64,000 nt of DNA. Source: Mucilaginibacter sp. OK098 (GTDB lineage Bacteria > Bacteroidota > Bacteroidia > Sphingobacteriales > Sphingobacteriaceae). Positions 37,129 through 44,911 of this stretch are shown one piece after another. The stretch lies in NCBI RefSeq assembly GCF_900142915.1, contig NZ_FRCM01000001.1, positions 124,001 to 188,000 of the forward strand, in the 5' to 3' direction. The notes beneath the pieces are model-generated. The model saw nothing but the letters and a program-made list of their open reading frames with translations. It was not told the DNA's origin and ran no database searches. The first letter of the stretch is position 1, and each line of letters starts with the position of its first letter. Position numbers and translations under genes: made by a program.

Positions 37129-37154
37129 TCCGATAAAATTTTAATGCTGATAAA

Positions 37155-39449
37155 TTAAATACCCCAGTTTTTATTTGGTTTTGGCCCCATTTGCAGTTCA
37201 AGCAAGCCACCCGAAATGAGCTGTTCATGCGTAAACCAGGGTTTATTTAATACTTTGCCATTAAATTTGGCGCTTTGGATATATTTATTGATCACAGAGC
37301 AGCTATTGGCCACCAGCTTAAACTGCTTGCCATTAGGCAGGTTTACAGTTACCTTGCTAAATACAGGGCTGCCAATAGTATAAACTGGTTTGCCAGGTGT
37401 AATAGGGTAAAAGCCCATTGAAGAGAACACCACAAAAGCCGACATGCCCCCGCCATCTTCATCACCGGGGATGCCAAATATGTTATCCTTATACCATACA
37501 TCAAGCAAAAAGCGAACGCGTTTTTGCGTTTTCCATGGTGCACCGGTGTAATTGTACAGGTAGGGGATATGGAAACTTGGTTCGTTACCCATAGAGTATT
37601 GCCCAACCAGGCCTGTTGCATCAGGAAATTTAGCCCAGAATTCATATTTGCTGCGGCCCAGGTCTTCGCGGAACAAACGATCGAGCTTGGCCTCAAAATC
37701 GCTGCTTCCGCCCATTAAATTGATCAGTCCGTTAATATCATGCTGCACCTGCCACAGGTAGGTCCATCCGTTATTTTCATCATAGTAATCCCGGCCACCC
37801 ATGCCACCATCAAATTTGGGGTCAATATTGATCCAGTTGCCAGCCGAATCTTTTGGGATGAACATTTTTACATCGTTATTCCACAAGTTTTTATAATTGG
37901 ATGCCCGTTTGCCAAATAGCTCCTGGTCGTTTGGCTTCTTTAATTCCTGAGCAAGCTGGCCAACTGCCCAATCATCATAACTGCCGCCAAGCGTTACAGC
38001 AACAGCTTGTCTTTTCTCAAATGAGTGCACCAGGCTCACCGTTTCCTTTTCGCCTTTGGCAAGAGCGGGGAAATAACCTTTGGTGTGATAAAAATCATCC
38101 AGCGTACACTTGGGGCCATTTTCCCAGGGTAGCATGGTGGCTTCGCTGGCATTTTTAACAACTCCCTCGTAAGCTTTTTCCACATCAAAACCACGGATCC
38201 CTTTGCGGTAATCATCCAAAAACATAATGGTGGAATGAAAACCGTTCATGCACGGATTATCGCCAAATAAAACCGGGAACGTAGGCATCCAGCCGCTCTG
38301 CTGGTACATGTTTACATAGGAGTTTAACATGTCAGCCTCCATAGCCGGGTTCAAAATTGCCCTTAACGGATGCAGTGCCAGGTAAGTGTCCCAAACCCAG
38401 TCATCCACATAAAATGGCCGGGTGGTGGCATGTATTTTCTTATCATAACCACTGTAATAATGCCCGTCTTCAGTAATGTTTACCATGCGTTCATTACAGC
38501 GGTATAGCGCGGTATAAAAAGAGCGTTTTTGCGCTTCGGTACCACCTTCTACCTGGATCTGGTTAACCACTTTAGCCCATGCGCTTTTACCTGCCTGCGC
38601 TAAACCGGCGAATTTTGTACCAGTAAATTCCTCTTTAAAATTGGTTTGGGCCTGTTGCACACTTATATAGGATATGGCATATTTAAATTCAATAGTGTCT
38701 GGTGTCCCGCCCGAAAAGCTGATCCATGATTTGGCGCCATTGCTTTCAACAGCAGCTTCCTTCGTTAATTGCCCATCCTTAACTACCCCGGCATTACCTT
38801 TGGCATTAAACAAACCGTACACATAAATTTTAATATCGCCATGATAGGTTTCCATGCCGGTAACCTCGTTGCCGTTGCTAAATTTCCATGAAGCATTGCC
38901 ATGGTTGTACACGTTGAAAAGGATGCTTTTCGTTGGGGTGTTTGCCGGGAATGCAAAACGGTACATGCCCACCTTTTTGCCCGGTGCAAACTCAACCGTA
39001 ATATCCTTATCTATTAAATAAGTTGAATAATACCAGGGCCTGGTAATTTCAAGGTCATGATCATAGGGCATTCGCTGATCCCATGATGCTATGGTTAATG
39101 GCTGATCATCCGGCTTTATAGAAAAAACCTCGCCAAGCCTGTGCGATACCATGTTGAGCGGGAAGCTCGAGATTTGATCATCAATGTAGCTGCTTCTTAA
39201 AGGATACATCCTTATCATTTGATTGGGCAAATGCATAGTTGGCCTTGTAGGTTCCAACAGTTGCCCTACATTGCCTATCCGCGGATCAATGTATTTGAGG
39301 TTGCCATCCCGGTTTGTTTGCGCGTTGGTTTTAGTGATACAGGCAATACAATACAAAGCCAGTAGAAGTGCCGGCTTTAGTACCCGGGAAAGCTTAAATA
39401 GCCGGTTAAAGCAATTGCAGCTTAACGGCATTGTTGAGTTATTGGACAT
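37155..39449 (-). CDS. GH92 alpha-mannosidase, secreted
   Basis: Export signal at ~20-44 (LLLALYCIACITKTNAQ), after an N-terminal extension; an internal ATG seven codons in may be the true start. GH92 marks: YIDPRIGNVGQLLEPTRPTM, DDWVWDTYLALHPLRAI, GNEPSFHIPYLYNYTGAPWK and the base motif GIPGDEDGGGMSAFVVFSSM (then GFYPITPG). The DEDGGG form differs from the NDDCGQ of the first GH92 (19722), and the N-terminal domain lacks that protein's GGGTMPCV segment, so the two belong to different clades and probably differ in linkage. It is the first hydrolase after the Kelch/SARP regulator. Confidence 0.93.
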   Translation of the reverse strand: MSNNSTMPLSCNCFNRLFKLSRVLKPALLLALYCIACITKTNAQTNRDGNLKYIDPRIGNVGQLLEPTRPTMHLPNQMIRMYPLRSSYIDDQISSFPLNMVSHRLGEVFSIKPDDQPLTIASWDQRMPYDHDLEITRPWYYSTYLIDKDITVEFAPGKKVGMYRFAFPANTPTKSILFNVYNHGNASWKFSNGNEVTGMETYHGDIKIYVYGLFNAKGNAGVVKDGQLTKEAAVESNGAKSWISFSGGTPDTIEFKYAISYISVQQAQTNFKEEFTGTKFAGLAQAGKSAWAKVVNQIQVEGGTEAQKRSFYTALYRCNERMVNITEDGHYYSGYDKKIHATTRPFYVDDWVWDTYLALHPLRAILNPAMEADMLNSYVNMYQQSGWMPTFPVLFGDNPCMNGFHSTIMFLDDYRKGIRGFDVEKAYEGVVKNASEATMLPWENGPKCTLDDFYHTKGYFPALAKGEKETVSLVHSFEKRQAVAVTLGGSYDDWAVGQLAQELKKPNDQELFGKRASNYKNLWNNDVKMFIPKDSAGNWINIDPKFDGGMGGRDYYDENNGWTYLWQVQHDINGLINLMGGSSDFEAKLDRLFREDLGRSKYEFWAKFPDATGLVGQYSMGNEPSFHIPYLYNYTGAPWKTQKRVRFLLDVWYKDNIFGIPGDEDGGGMSAFVVFSSMGFYPITPGKPVYTIGSPVFSKVTVNLPNGKQFKLVANSCSVINKYIQSAKFNGKVLNKPWFTHEQLISGGLLELQMGPKPNKNWGI

Positions 39450-39495
39450 TGGTTTATAATAAAGATTATAAAACCCAAATTTGTTGTCAGCACTT

Positions 39496-39521
39496 AATTA
39501 ATCATTAAAAATTGATTAATT
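39496..39521. promoter_or_regulatory. AT-rich inverted repeat before the GH92/GH99/GH3 operon
   Basis: AATTAATCA (39496-39504) and TGATTAATT (39513-39521) form a perfect 9+9 dyad with an 8-base spacer. It lies 47 bases before the GH92 ATG on the minus strand, in the 102-base gap after the regulator gene. It is a candidate binding site; AT-rich dyads also arise by chance. Confidence 0.4.
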
Positions 39522-39551
39522 AAAATACCATTATTGCCTTAAACCGATTTA

Positions 39552-42101
39552 TTATTCAATAATCGAATGAAAATCGCGTTCAAAGGCTTCACCATAGATC
39601 ACCCTATACTCTTTGTTGAAGTTTTCAAAAGTGTTTTTTGCCAGCGAATGTTTACCTAAAAAGGATAAGGCTTTACACTTTAATATCATGGCCTCTTCGT
39701 TAACCGGGTCAAAGTAAAAAATATCATTGGCCAGTTTTATTAAAAACTCCGGATCGTCTGCAATTTTAACAGAGTCTGCAAATTGTATATAGGAATCGGT
39801 TATTTCGTTTGATACCTCTGATTTAAATGCGTCAAGCCATTCATATTCAATGTTTGATAAAAAATTACCTCTTTGTGTAATATCCGTAAGCTGTAATATT
39901 TTTTGCTTGCTTAACTTACTTTTGTTTGATACAATGCACAGGTAATTATGATAATCAACCATGATTTCATTATAGTCGATTTCAATTTTCCAGAACCCGG
40001 TATCTTTTGATAAGTGGCAGTGCCCCATTTTATCAAGCAGTGATTTAAGCTTTGTTAAACTTACCGAGCGGTTATTACGGGCGCTTTTTTCTGATTTATC
40101 AAACCAAAGCATTTCAATTAGCTTTTCTGAACTCACCCCTCTGCCTAATTTAACCGAATAAAGCAAAATAACCAGGAACAGCTCCTTTAACAATGGCGTA
40201 AAATACTTGGTGATCTCGGTGCCTTCGGGGGTAAAAAGCTGCAGGTCGCCAAATAAAAATATAGCGTTCTTATTGCGGTTTAGCCTGTTTTCAGTTTCAG
40301 CTATTTGGGGATCATGTTCAGCATAATGATTAATTGCAGCATCGGCTCCAACTTTTTTGTGATAGTGATGGATCGCATTTTTTTTGCGATAGATAATGAC
40401 TCCAGCTATGCCCAAGCCAACTATAAGTACCCCGCTTATCCATAAAATATAATTAATGCTTTCATCACTGATCACACTGCTATCCAGCGGCTCCGGGGGA
40501 TTTAAAAGCGAGTATATTTTAATTTTTGTTTGTTCATTCTCCTTAAAAAGAGTAACCGCTAAGAATTTATTGCTGGCAGGGCAGTAATATACATCGGCAT
40601 ACGAATGTACATCATGAAATAAGTAGGGGATAGTGTCGCCAACCGTTTGGTAAGCAGGTTTATCTAACGAGCCACGGATCAGTTGCAGGTTGGAGTTATA
40701 CTTATGCTGCGGAAAAATAAGGCCGTAATACGTTCTTTCCTTTTCATTTATTATTAAGGAGTTGGCAAATACAAAGTCCTCTCTTTTAGGGTCAATAGTA
40801 AATAGTTTTTTAAAAGCTTTATCCTTGACTGTAAAGCGCATCATATCGTACAAATTCCTTGGGTTTACAATCTGCTGCCCCGAGGCGCTCCCATAGCCAC
40901 CCATTACATAAGCCGTATCGCCAGTTGCATTTGTACCTAAACCGGCCATATAACGCGGGGTAAATTTATCGCCATTAGTTTTTATATCCTGCCACGTCCT
41001 GGTGTTCACATTGTATCGTTTTACACTATCTTTATAAACCAATTGTCCGTAACCGCCAATGGTATATATAGATGTATCTGCTTTACAGAAAAATTTATTT
41101 AAATGCCCTGAATTAGTAGCCAGGGGCATAGTTTTAAAGCTCTTATCCCACTTTTTATTTTTAATACTATAAGTAGCTGTTATTTTTTGGTCAATAAAAA
41201 GATAATATAGCTTATCATTATTAAAAAGGGTTTGGTCACCGGGGATCAATTGCTGTTTGCCTGTAAGGTATGCGTCATTTTTTAACTGTGGTGCTTTACT
41301 TACTGAATAAGATAGTAATGAATCGGCAGTAATAATATAAACAGTTTCAGTAGCCGGGTCAAAGGCCAGGCTTGCAGTTCCGGCAATAGTAAGCTCCTTT
41401 TCCATTTGCCAGTTACGATGGCGCGCTTTTATCCATAACGGATTGGTAACCGATCCGTTATTCTGATCAATAATTTCATGTGCCACATCTCCGTGCCACT
41501 CACTAAGTGGCCACCAGGATAACAGCTTGTTGTTTTGCAGCACCTTTACATCCTTCAGTTTAAATGGCGGCAGATCTGTAGTTTGATATCTATTATAGGC
41601 ATTTGCTCCAAAAAGCATATGGTAGCTGGAGTTTTGTATTAAATGTACGCCGGTTTCGCTGTAGGATGCCTTACCTGAAAATACGGTAAGCCTGTCATTT
41701 TTAAAGTCTATCAATATCCGGAGCTTGCTCCAATCGCTATAGAGAAGTTTGTCGTCAATATTAAATGAAATTTTGGAGAGCTTTTCACCAATAATGATCT
41801 TGAAGTGTTTAACATTAGCCTGGTTATCATATACCAGGTCGATATTCTGCTTATCGTCACCAATCAGTCTTAGTATATAGCCGAAGTATATTTGCTGGTT
41901 GGGTATAAATGAAAGGTCAAATGTAAACTCCAGGTTATCTTTTGGAGCAATATCCTTAATACCAAGATCTAACGTTGTACGCTTATCCTGTACTACCTCA
42001 TGACTATAAAAACCGAGCCCGTATGATTGTGCATAAGCAGGTGGTATAAATAGTATATTTAAAAAAATAACTGCAAATATTCCCGATAAAAAAAATCTCA
42101 T
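39552..42101 (-). CDS. Membrane-spanning one-component regulator: Kelch-like periplasmic sensor, TM helix, SARP-type winged helix and BTAD-like domain
   Basis: An 849-residue protein. Signal sequence (to ~25, PPAYAQ), a LamG-like beta-sandwich (~26-225), a Kelch-type propeller (~235-540, with repeats such as SIYTIGGYGQ and TAYVMGGYGSAS), one TM helix (~549-572, LWISGVLIVGLGIAGVIIYR) and a cytoplasmic part. The latter begins LFGDLQLFTPEG and has RGVSSEKLIEMLWFDKSEKS then ARNNRSVSLTKLKSLLDKMG, the OmpR/SARP winged-helix pattern (~614-705). A helical BTAD-like repeat region runs to the end. This layout lets a periplasmic glycan signal reach a DNA-binding domain in one chain with no kinase. It precedes GH92, GH99 and GH3 genes on the same strand. 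Domain order is read from sequence; ligand and targets are inferred. Confidence 0.82.
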   Translation of the reverse strand: MRFFLSGIFAVIFLNILFIPPAYAQSYGLGFYSHEVVQDKRTTLDLGIKDIAPKDNLEFTFDLSFIPNQQIYFGYILRLIGDDKQNIDLVYDNQANVKHFKIIIGEKLSKISFNIDDKLLYSDWSKLRILIDFKNDRLTVFSGKASYSETGVHLIQNSSYHMLFGANAYNRYQTTDLPPFKLKDVKVLQNNKLLSWWPLSEWHGDVAHEIIDQNNGSVTNPLWIKARHRNWQMEKELTIAGTASLAFDPATETVYIITADSLLSYSVSKAPQLKNDAYLTGKQQLIPGDQTLFNNDKLYYLFIDQKITATYSIKNKKWDKSFKTMPLATNSGHLNKFFCKADTSIYTIGGYGQLVYKDSVKRYNVNTRTWQDIKTNGDKFTPRYMAGLGTNATGDTAYVMGGYGSASGQQIVNPRNLYDMMRFTVKDKAFKKLFTIDPKREDFVFANSLIINEKERTYYGLIFPQHKYNSNLQLIRGSLDKPAYQTVGDTIPYLFHDVHSYADVYYCPASNKFLAVTLFKENEQTKIKIYSLLNPPEPLDSSVISDESINYILWISGVLIVGLGIAGVIIYRKKNAIHHYHKKVGADAAINHYAEHDPQIAETENRLNRNKNAIFLFGDLQLFTPEGTEITKYFTPLLKELFLVILLYSVKLGRGVSSEKLIEMLWFDKSEKSARNNRSVSLTKLKSLLDKMGHCHLSKDTGFWKIEIDYNEIMVDYHNYLCIVSNKSKLSKQKILQLTDITQRGNFLSNIEYEWLDAFKSEVSNEITDSYIQFADSVKIADDPEFLIKLANDIFYFDPVNEEAMILKCKALSFLGKHSLAKNTFENFNKEYRVIYGEAFERDFHSIIE

Positions 42102-42284
42102 GTTGATCAGTACAAGATAAGTATTAGAACTTAAGTACCTGCGCTGTAATTTTATAATTTAGGTCAAAAAAACATACCTGTGTTTAGATGACGGCAATGG
42201 CTAAATTACAATAAAAACACTTTAAATTCAAAGATTATGTGATTATATGAGAATAATTAGCAGCACAGGAAAACAATATATAAT

Positions 42285-42683
42285 ATGGACAACGCAAACA
42301 ATAATGAAACACTGATCAGGCAACTTGTTGAGAACTGGGCCAAGGCAGTCCGCAATAAAGATCTTGACACTATACTTGCTCACCATGCAGACGGCATAGT
42401 AATGTTTGACGTACCCGAACCTTTTCAATCAGTGGGGATTGACGCTTACCGCGATACCTGGGATTTGTTTTTTAAGTACACAGAACCTGGTGTGTTTGAC
42501 ATTCAACAATTAAAAATAGTTGCTGATGAAAATGTTGCTTTCTGCATTGCAACAATGAAATGTTCAGACAAAAGCAGTAGTGCCGACTTTGTACCACTGG
42601 ATTTTAGATTAACAATAGGATTGGAAAAAATAAATAATCAATGGACAATCGTTCATGAACATCATTCAATTCCTTCAAAATAA
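42285..42683 (+). CDS. SnoaL/NTF2-like protein (SgcJ/EcaC type)
   Basis: A 132-residue alpha+beta-barrel protein: LIRQLVENWAKAVRNKDLDT, then ILAHHADGIVMFDVPEPFQS, FRLTIGLEKINNQWTIVHEH and HS. This is the usual SnoaL-like/DUF4440 pattern (helix-helix, H-A-D, then W-x-I-x-H-x-H-S near the end). Such small cytoplasmic proteins act as isomerases, hydrolases or ligand binders; no specific reaction can be given. It is divergent from the regulator gene at 42101 and convergent with the cyclase. Confidence 0.82.
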   Translation: MDNANNNETLIRQLVENWAKAVRNKDLDTILAHHADGIVMFDVPEPFQSVGIDAYRDTWDLFFKYTEPGVFDIQQLKIVADENVAFCIATMKCSDKSSSADFVPLDFRLTIGLEKINNQWTIVHEHHSIPSK

Positions 42684-42873
42684 AAACTAATAAGAACATT
42701 GTAACGAGGATCCCATCATGCCGGGAAAAGCCTGAACTCTTTTTTTAGTGGAGTCGGGAGCTCTATGATTTGGTTGATTTCTTCGTGAAAAATGTGCGTT
42801 TTTAACGCTTAATAAATTACATAGGTTAAATTGATAAAATACATAGAATTGTATATCTGCCATCAAAACAAAG

Positions 42874-43701
42874 TTACCATACTGCAAATATCCTCGCTAT
42901 TCCCCCGGTTGCCCCGCCTACTTTTGGTGCGCCGACAATAAGGATGGCTCCTGTTACGGGTACTTTTTCTAAGTTCGCCACATTTTCCACCGCCCATTTT
43001 CCGTAAGAAAAAAGCATTTTATGGGTAGTATAATTATTGTCCATACCAGGATCGAACGATATCGCGTCAGCGCCTATACCTGCTATAGCCCTGTTTTTGG
43101 CAAGAAACTGTACAGCAGCTACTGAAAAGCCTGGAAAATGTTTATTACCGCTACTGTCTATGCCCATATAAACAGGCGTTTTTACATATTTACCCCAACC
43201 CGAAAGCATCATGACGCAACTATGGGGCTGTATCCGGCCATTCACTTCTTCAAACTTTTCGATATCGCTAACCGTAAGTTCTGCATCTCTATTCTTTGCA
43301 GTCTTTGTCCTGATATCGATCACTATCATTGGCACAATAAGGTCTTCCGGCCTTATTTGGTCTACCGAAATGCCGTTTGGCTGAAAGTGATTAGGCGCGT
43401 CTATGTGTGTGCCTAAATGTTCATGAATAATCCATGTATTAGCGTTCACACCATTTTTTTTCAGCGTGGCCATCGGTTTTAACCGGAAAGGAAAAGTTAG
43501 TTTGTGAACAGGTATATAAGGAAAATCCTTTGTTAATGTATAAGTAAGATCCTCCAAATGGCCGTAGGATAATACTTTATTTTGATAAGACTGTTCTTTT
43601 TTCTTTTTACAGCCCCCAATAAATGCGAAACAAAAAATTATGAGCGCCAAAGCCGAACCTATATTTCCAGCACCGATTATCACTATTTTCATAAAATTCA
43701 A
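42874..43701 (-). CDS. Cyclase-family (kynurenine-formamidase-like) lipoprotein with a Rossmann-like N-terminus
   Basis: Residues ~45-275 match the cyclase/metal-dependent hydrolase family: YGHLEDLTYTLTKDFPYIP, the metal motif HEHLGTHIDAPNHF (HxGTHxDxPxH), MMLSGWGKYV and GIGADAISFDPG. Known members hydrolyse N-formylkynurenine or related substrates with Zn or Mn. The N-terminus MKIVIIGAGNIGSALA has the G-x-G-x-x-G start of F420/NADP-dependent reductases, then runs into LIIFCFAFIGGC, a lipobox followed by KKKK. It therefore looks like a gene start captured from a reductase and reused as signal peptide (inference). Its promoter carries the same 24-base sequence as the ABM-gene promoter, pointing to control by the HxlR protein upstream. 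Confidence 0.85.
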   Translation of the reverse strand: MNFMKIVIIGAGNIGSALALIIFCFAFIGGCKKKKEQSYQNKVLSYGHLEDLTYTLTKDFPYIPVHKLTFPFRLKPMATLKKNGVNANTWIIHEHLGTHIDAPNHFQPNGISVDQIRPEDLIVPMIVIDIRTKTAKNRDAELTVSDIEKFEEVNGRIQPHSCVMMLSGWGKYVKTPVYMGIDSSGNKHFPGFSVAAVQFLAKNRAIAGIGADAISFDPGMDNNYTTHKMLFSYGKWAVENVANLEKVPVTGAILIVGAPKVGGATGGIARIFAVW

Positions 43702-43745
43702 TAAATTACTGTAATAAGCCGGGCGTCAAGTAGATGCCCGGCCAT

Positions 43746-43776
43746 CAAATGTAATTCATCACAAACCTAAGGTCAA
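43746..43776 (-). promoter_or_regulatory. Promoter of the cyclase gene
   Basis: On the minus strand TTG (43776-43774), a spacer of exactly 20 and TACATTTG (43753-43746), a full match to the Bacteroidota consensus. The predicted start lies about 40 bases before the ATG. Confidence 0.7.
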
Positions 43777-43795
43777 TAACTAACCAAAAAGTAGG
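43772..43795 (-). promoter_or_regulatory. Candidate HxlR operator, copy 1
   Basis: Minus strand begins CCTACTTTTTGGTTAGTTAT and runs four bases further into the -33 TTG. It matches 23 of 24 bases of the sequence at 44426-44449 and has the same orientation relative to its promoter. Confidence 0.65.
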
Positions 43796-43875
43796 CTGCT
43801 ATTAAATTTGGTGTTTAAGATCACCGATAATTAAAAAATGAACTATAAGCTGCTTAATAAGTTTTTTATCGAGAC

Positions 43876-44247
43876 TTACTTATAAAGATGCTGGTCTTTA
43901 ATATAATCTATATTATTTTCCATCAAGTAATCAATTCCCCACTTGCTGATAAATTCATACAGTGGGCCTAGCGATTGTCCTCTTTCTGTAAGGAAATATT
44001 CTACACGGTTTGGTTTTATTGAAAGCTGGTTTTTGGCTATTAATTTATCTCTTTCCAGTTCCTTCAATTGCTGTGAAAGCATTTTTTCAGAAATACCAGG
44101 AAGATTAGTTCTAAAGTCTTTATAACTTTTTTTAGTAAAATAGTACAGATGGAACAAGATCAGCAATTTCCATTTACCGCCTATCAATCCCAATGTCACA
44201 TCTACAGGGCATGTATATATTTTTTCGTTTAATGCTATCATAACCAA
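43876..44247 (-). CDS. HxlR-family transcriptional regulator
   Basis: A winged-helix protein of 121-123 residues with the family's N-terminal Cys (TCPVDVTLGLIGGKWKLLIL), wing/recognition parts SYKDFRTNLPGISEKMLSQQ, LKELERDKLI, and VEYFLTERGQSLGPL. Members sense electrophiles, quinones or thiol stress, some through the conserved Cys (here Cys13 of CPVD). An ATG two codons in (44241) is an equally good start. It lies between two copies of a 24-base candidate operator, one at the cyclase promoter and one at the ABM promoter. Confidence 0.93.
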   Translation of the reverse strand: MVMIALNEKIYTCPVDVTLGLIGGKWKLLILFHLYYFTKKSYKDFRTNLPGISEKMLSQQLKELERDKLIAKNQLSIKPNRVEYFLTERGQSLGPLYEFISKWGIDYLMENNIDYIKDQHLYK

Positions 44248-44425
44248 TCACCGTATAACGCTTCAGTTAATTTAAAGATAAAGGTGTTCCATATCCCGTT
44301 AAATTTCCTGCCAAAATTTAATCTTGTCAGCTTGTAGCAGTATAAAAGCGTTCCATATGATTTTGAAATGCCACTTTGCCATGCGCAAATAGCTCCCTCA
44401 GACAATTCTTCATAAAGCGTAATCA
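44248..44425. other. Divergent spacer upstream of the HxlR gene
   Basis: Between the HxlR start and the operator at 44426. A 62-codon minus-strand reading frame crosses it but resembles no protein and has no initiation signal. No other feature seen. Confidence 0.4.
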
Positions 44426-44449
44426 CCTACTTTTTAGTTAGTTATTGAC
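44426..44449 (+). promoter_or_regulatory. Candidate HxlR operator, copy 2
   Basis: CCTACTTTTTAGTTAGTTAT plus four further bases, covering the -33 TTG of the ABM promoter. The single difference from copy 1 is A for G at position 11. Confidence 0.65.
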
Positions 44450-44475
44450 TTTGCATTATTCATAGAATACTTTTG
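44445..44475 (+). promoter_or_regulatory. Promoter of the ABM-hemoglobin operon
   Basis: TTG at 44445-44447, a spacer of exactly 20 and TACTTTTG at 44468-44475. Same architecture as the cyclase promoter. Predicted leader about 90 bases. Confidence 0.7.
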
Positions 44476-44573
44476 AGCTTTCCCAAATTAAAAAACATAA
44501 TGAGTATGAATCTTAATTTCTTCATGCAAACCAGATCCTGTGGGATGGATCTGACTGCACAAAACTATTAAAT

Positions 44574-44879
44574 ATGACCATAGAATATATCAGGTACAAA
44601 ATACCTTCAGAAACAAGAGCAGCCTTTATCAATAGTTATCTCAAGGCCGGTGAGTCGCTAAGGGCATCGGACTACTGTTTGGGTTATGAACTTACACACG
44701 GAGAGGAAGAGCCCGAAAATTTTATACTTCGCATCAAGTGGACTTCATCTGAAGACCATATTAACAAATTCCGCAAGAGCGATGTTTTTAAAACTTTTTA
44801 CCAGGATGTTGCGCCGTATTTCGGCAACATACAGGAAATGAAACACTACGATCTTACCGAAGTGTATTGGAAGAAATGA
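44574..44879 (+). CDS. Antibiotic-biosynthesis-monooxygenase (ABM) domain protein
   Basis: A 101-residue ferredoxin-like ABM protein: MTIEYIRYKIPSETRAAFIN, LRASDYCLGYELTHGEEEPE, FILRIKWTSSEDHINKFRKS and FQDV-like FYQDVAPYFGNIQEMKHYDL. ABM proteins are cofactor-free oxygenases acting on quinols, or heme-handling enzymes. Its stop lies 32 bases before the truncated-hemoglobin start. ABM-hemoglobin fusions are known (Streptomyces avermitilis), which supports a shared function in handling O2, NO or quinones. It is driven by a promoter with a candidate HxlR operator. Confidence 0.87.
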   Translation: MTIEYIRYKIPSETRAAFINSYLKAGESLRASDYCLGYELTHGEEEPENFILRIKWTSSEDHINKFRKSDVFKTFYQDVAPYFGNIQEMKHYDLTEVYWKK

Positions 44880-44911
44880 TCCAATGCTTATATAGTAATA
44901 AAAACATAATT

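Noticed and set aside
42687..42873. Possible small RNA or terminator between the SnoaL-like and cyclase genes
   Set aside because: Only weak, short complementarities around the T run; no stem convincing enough to call.
44238..44426. 62-codon minus-strand ORF overlapping the HxlR start
   Set aside because: No family resemblance, no initiation signal, and it spans the HxlR upstream region; probably chance.
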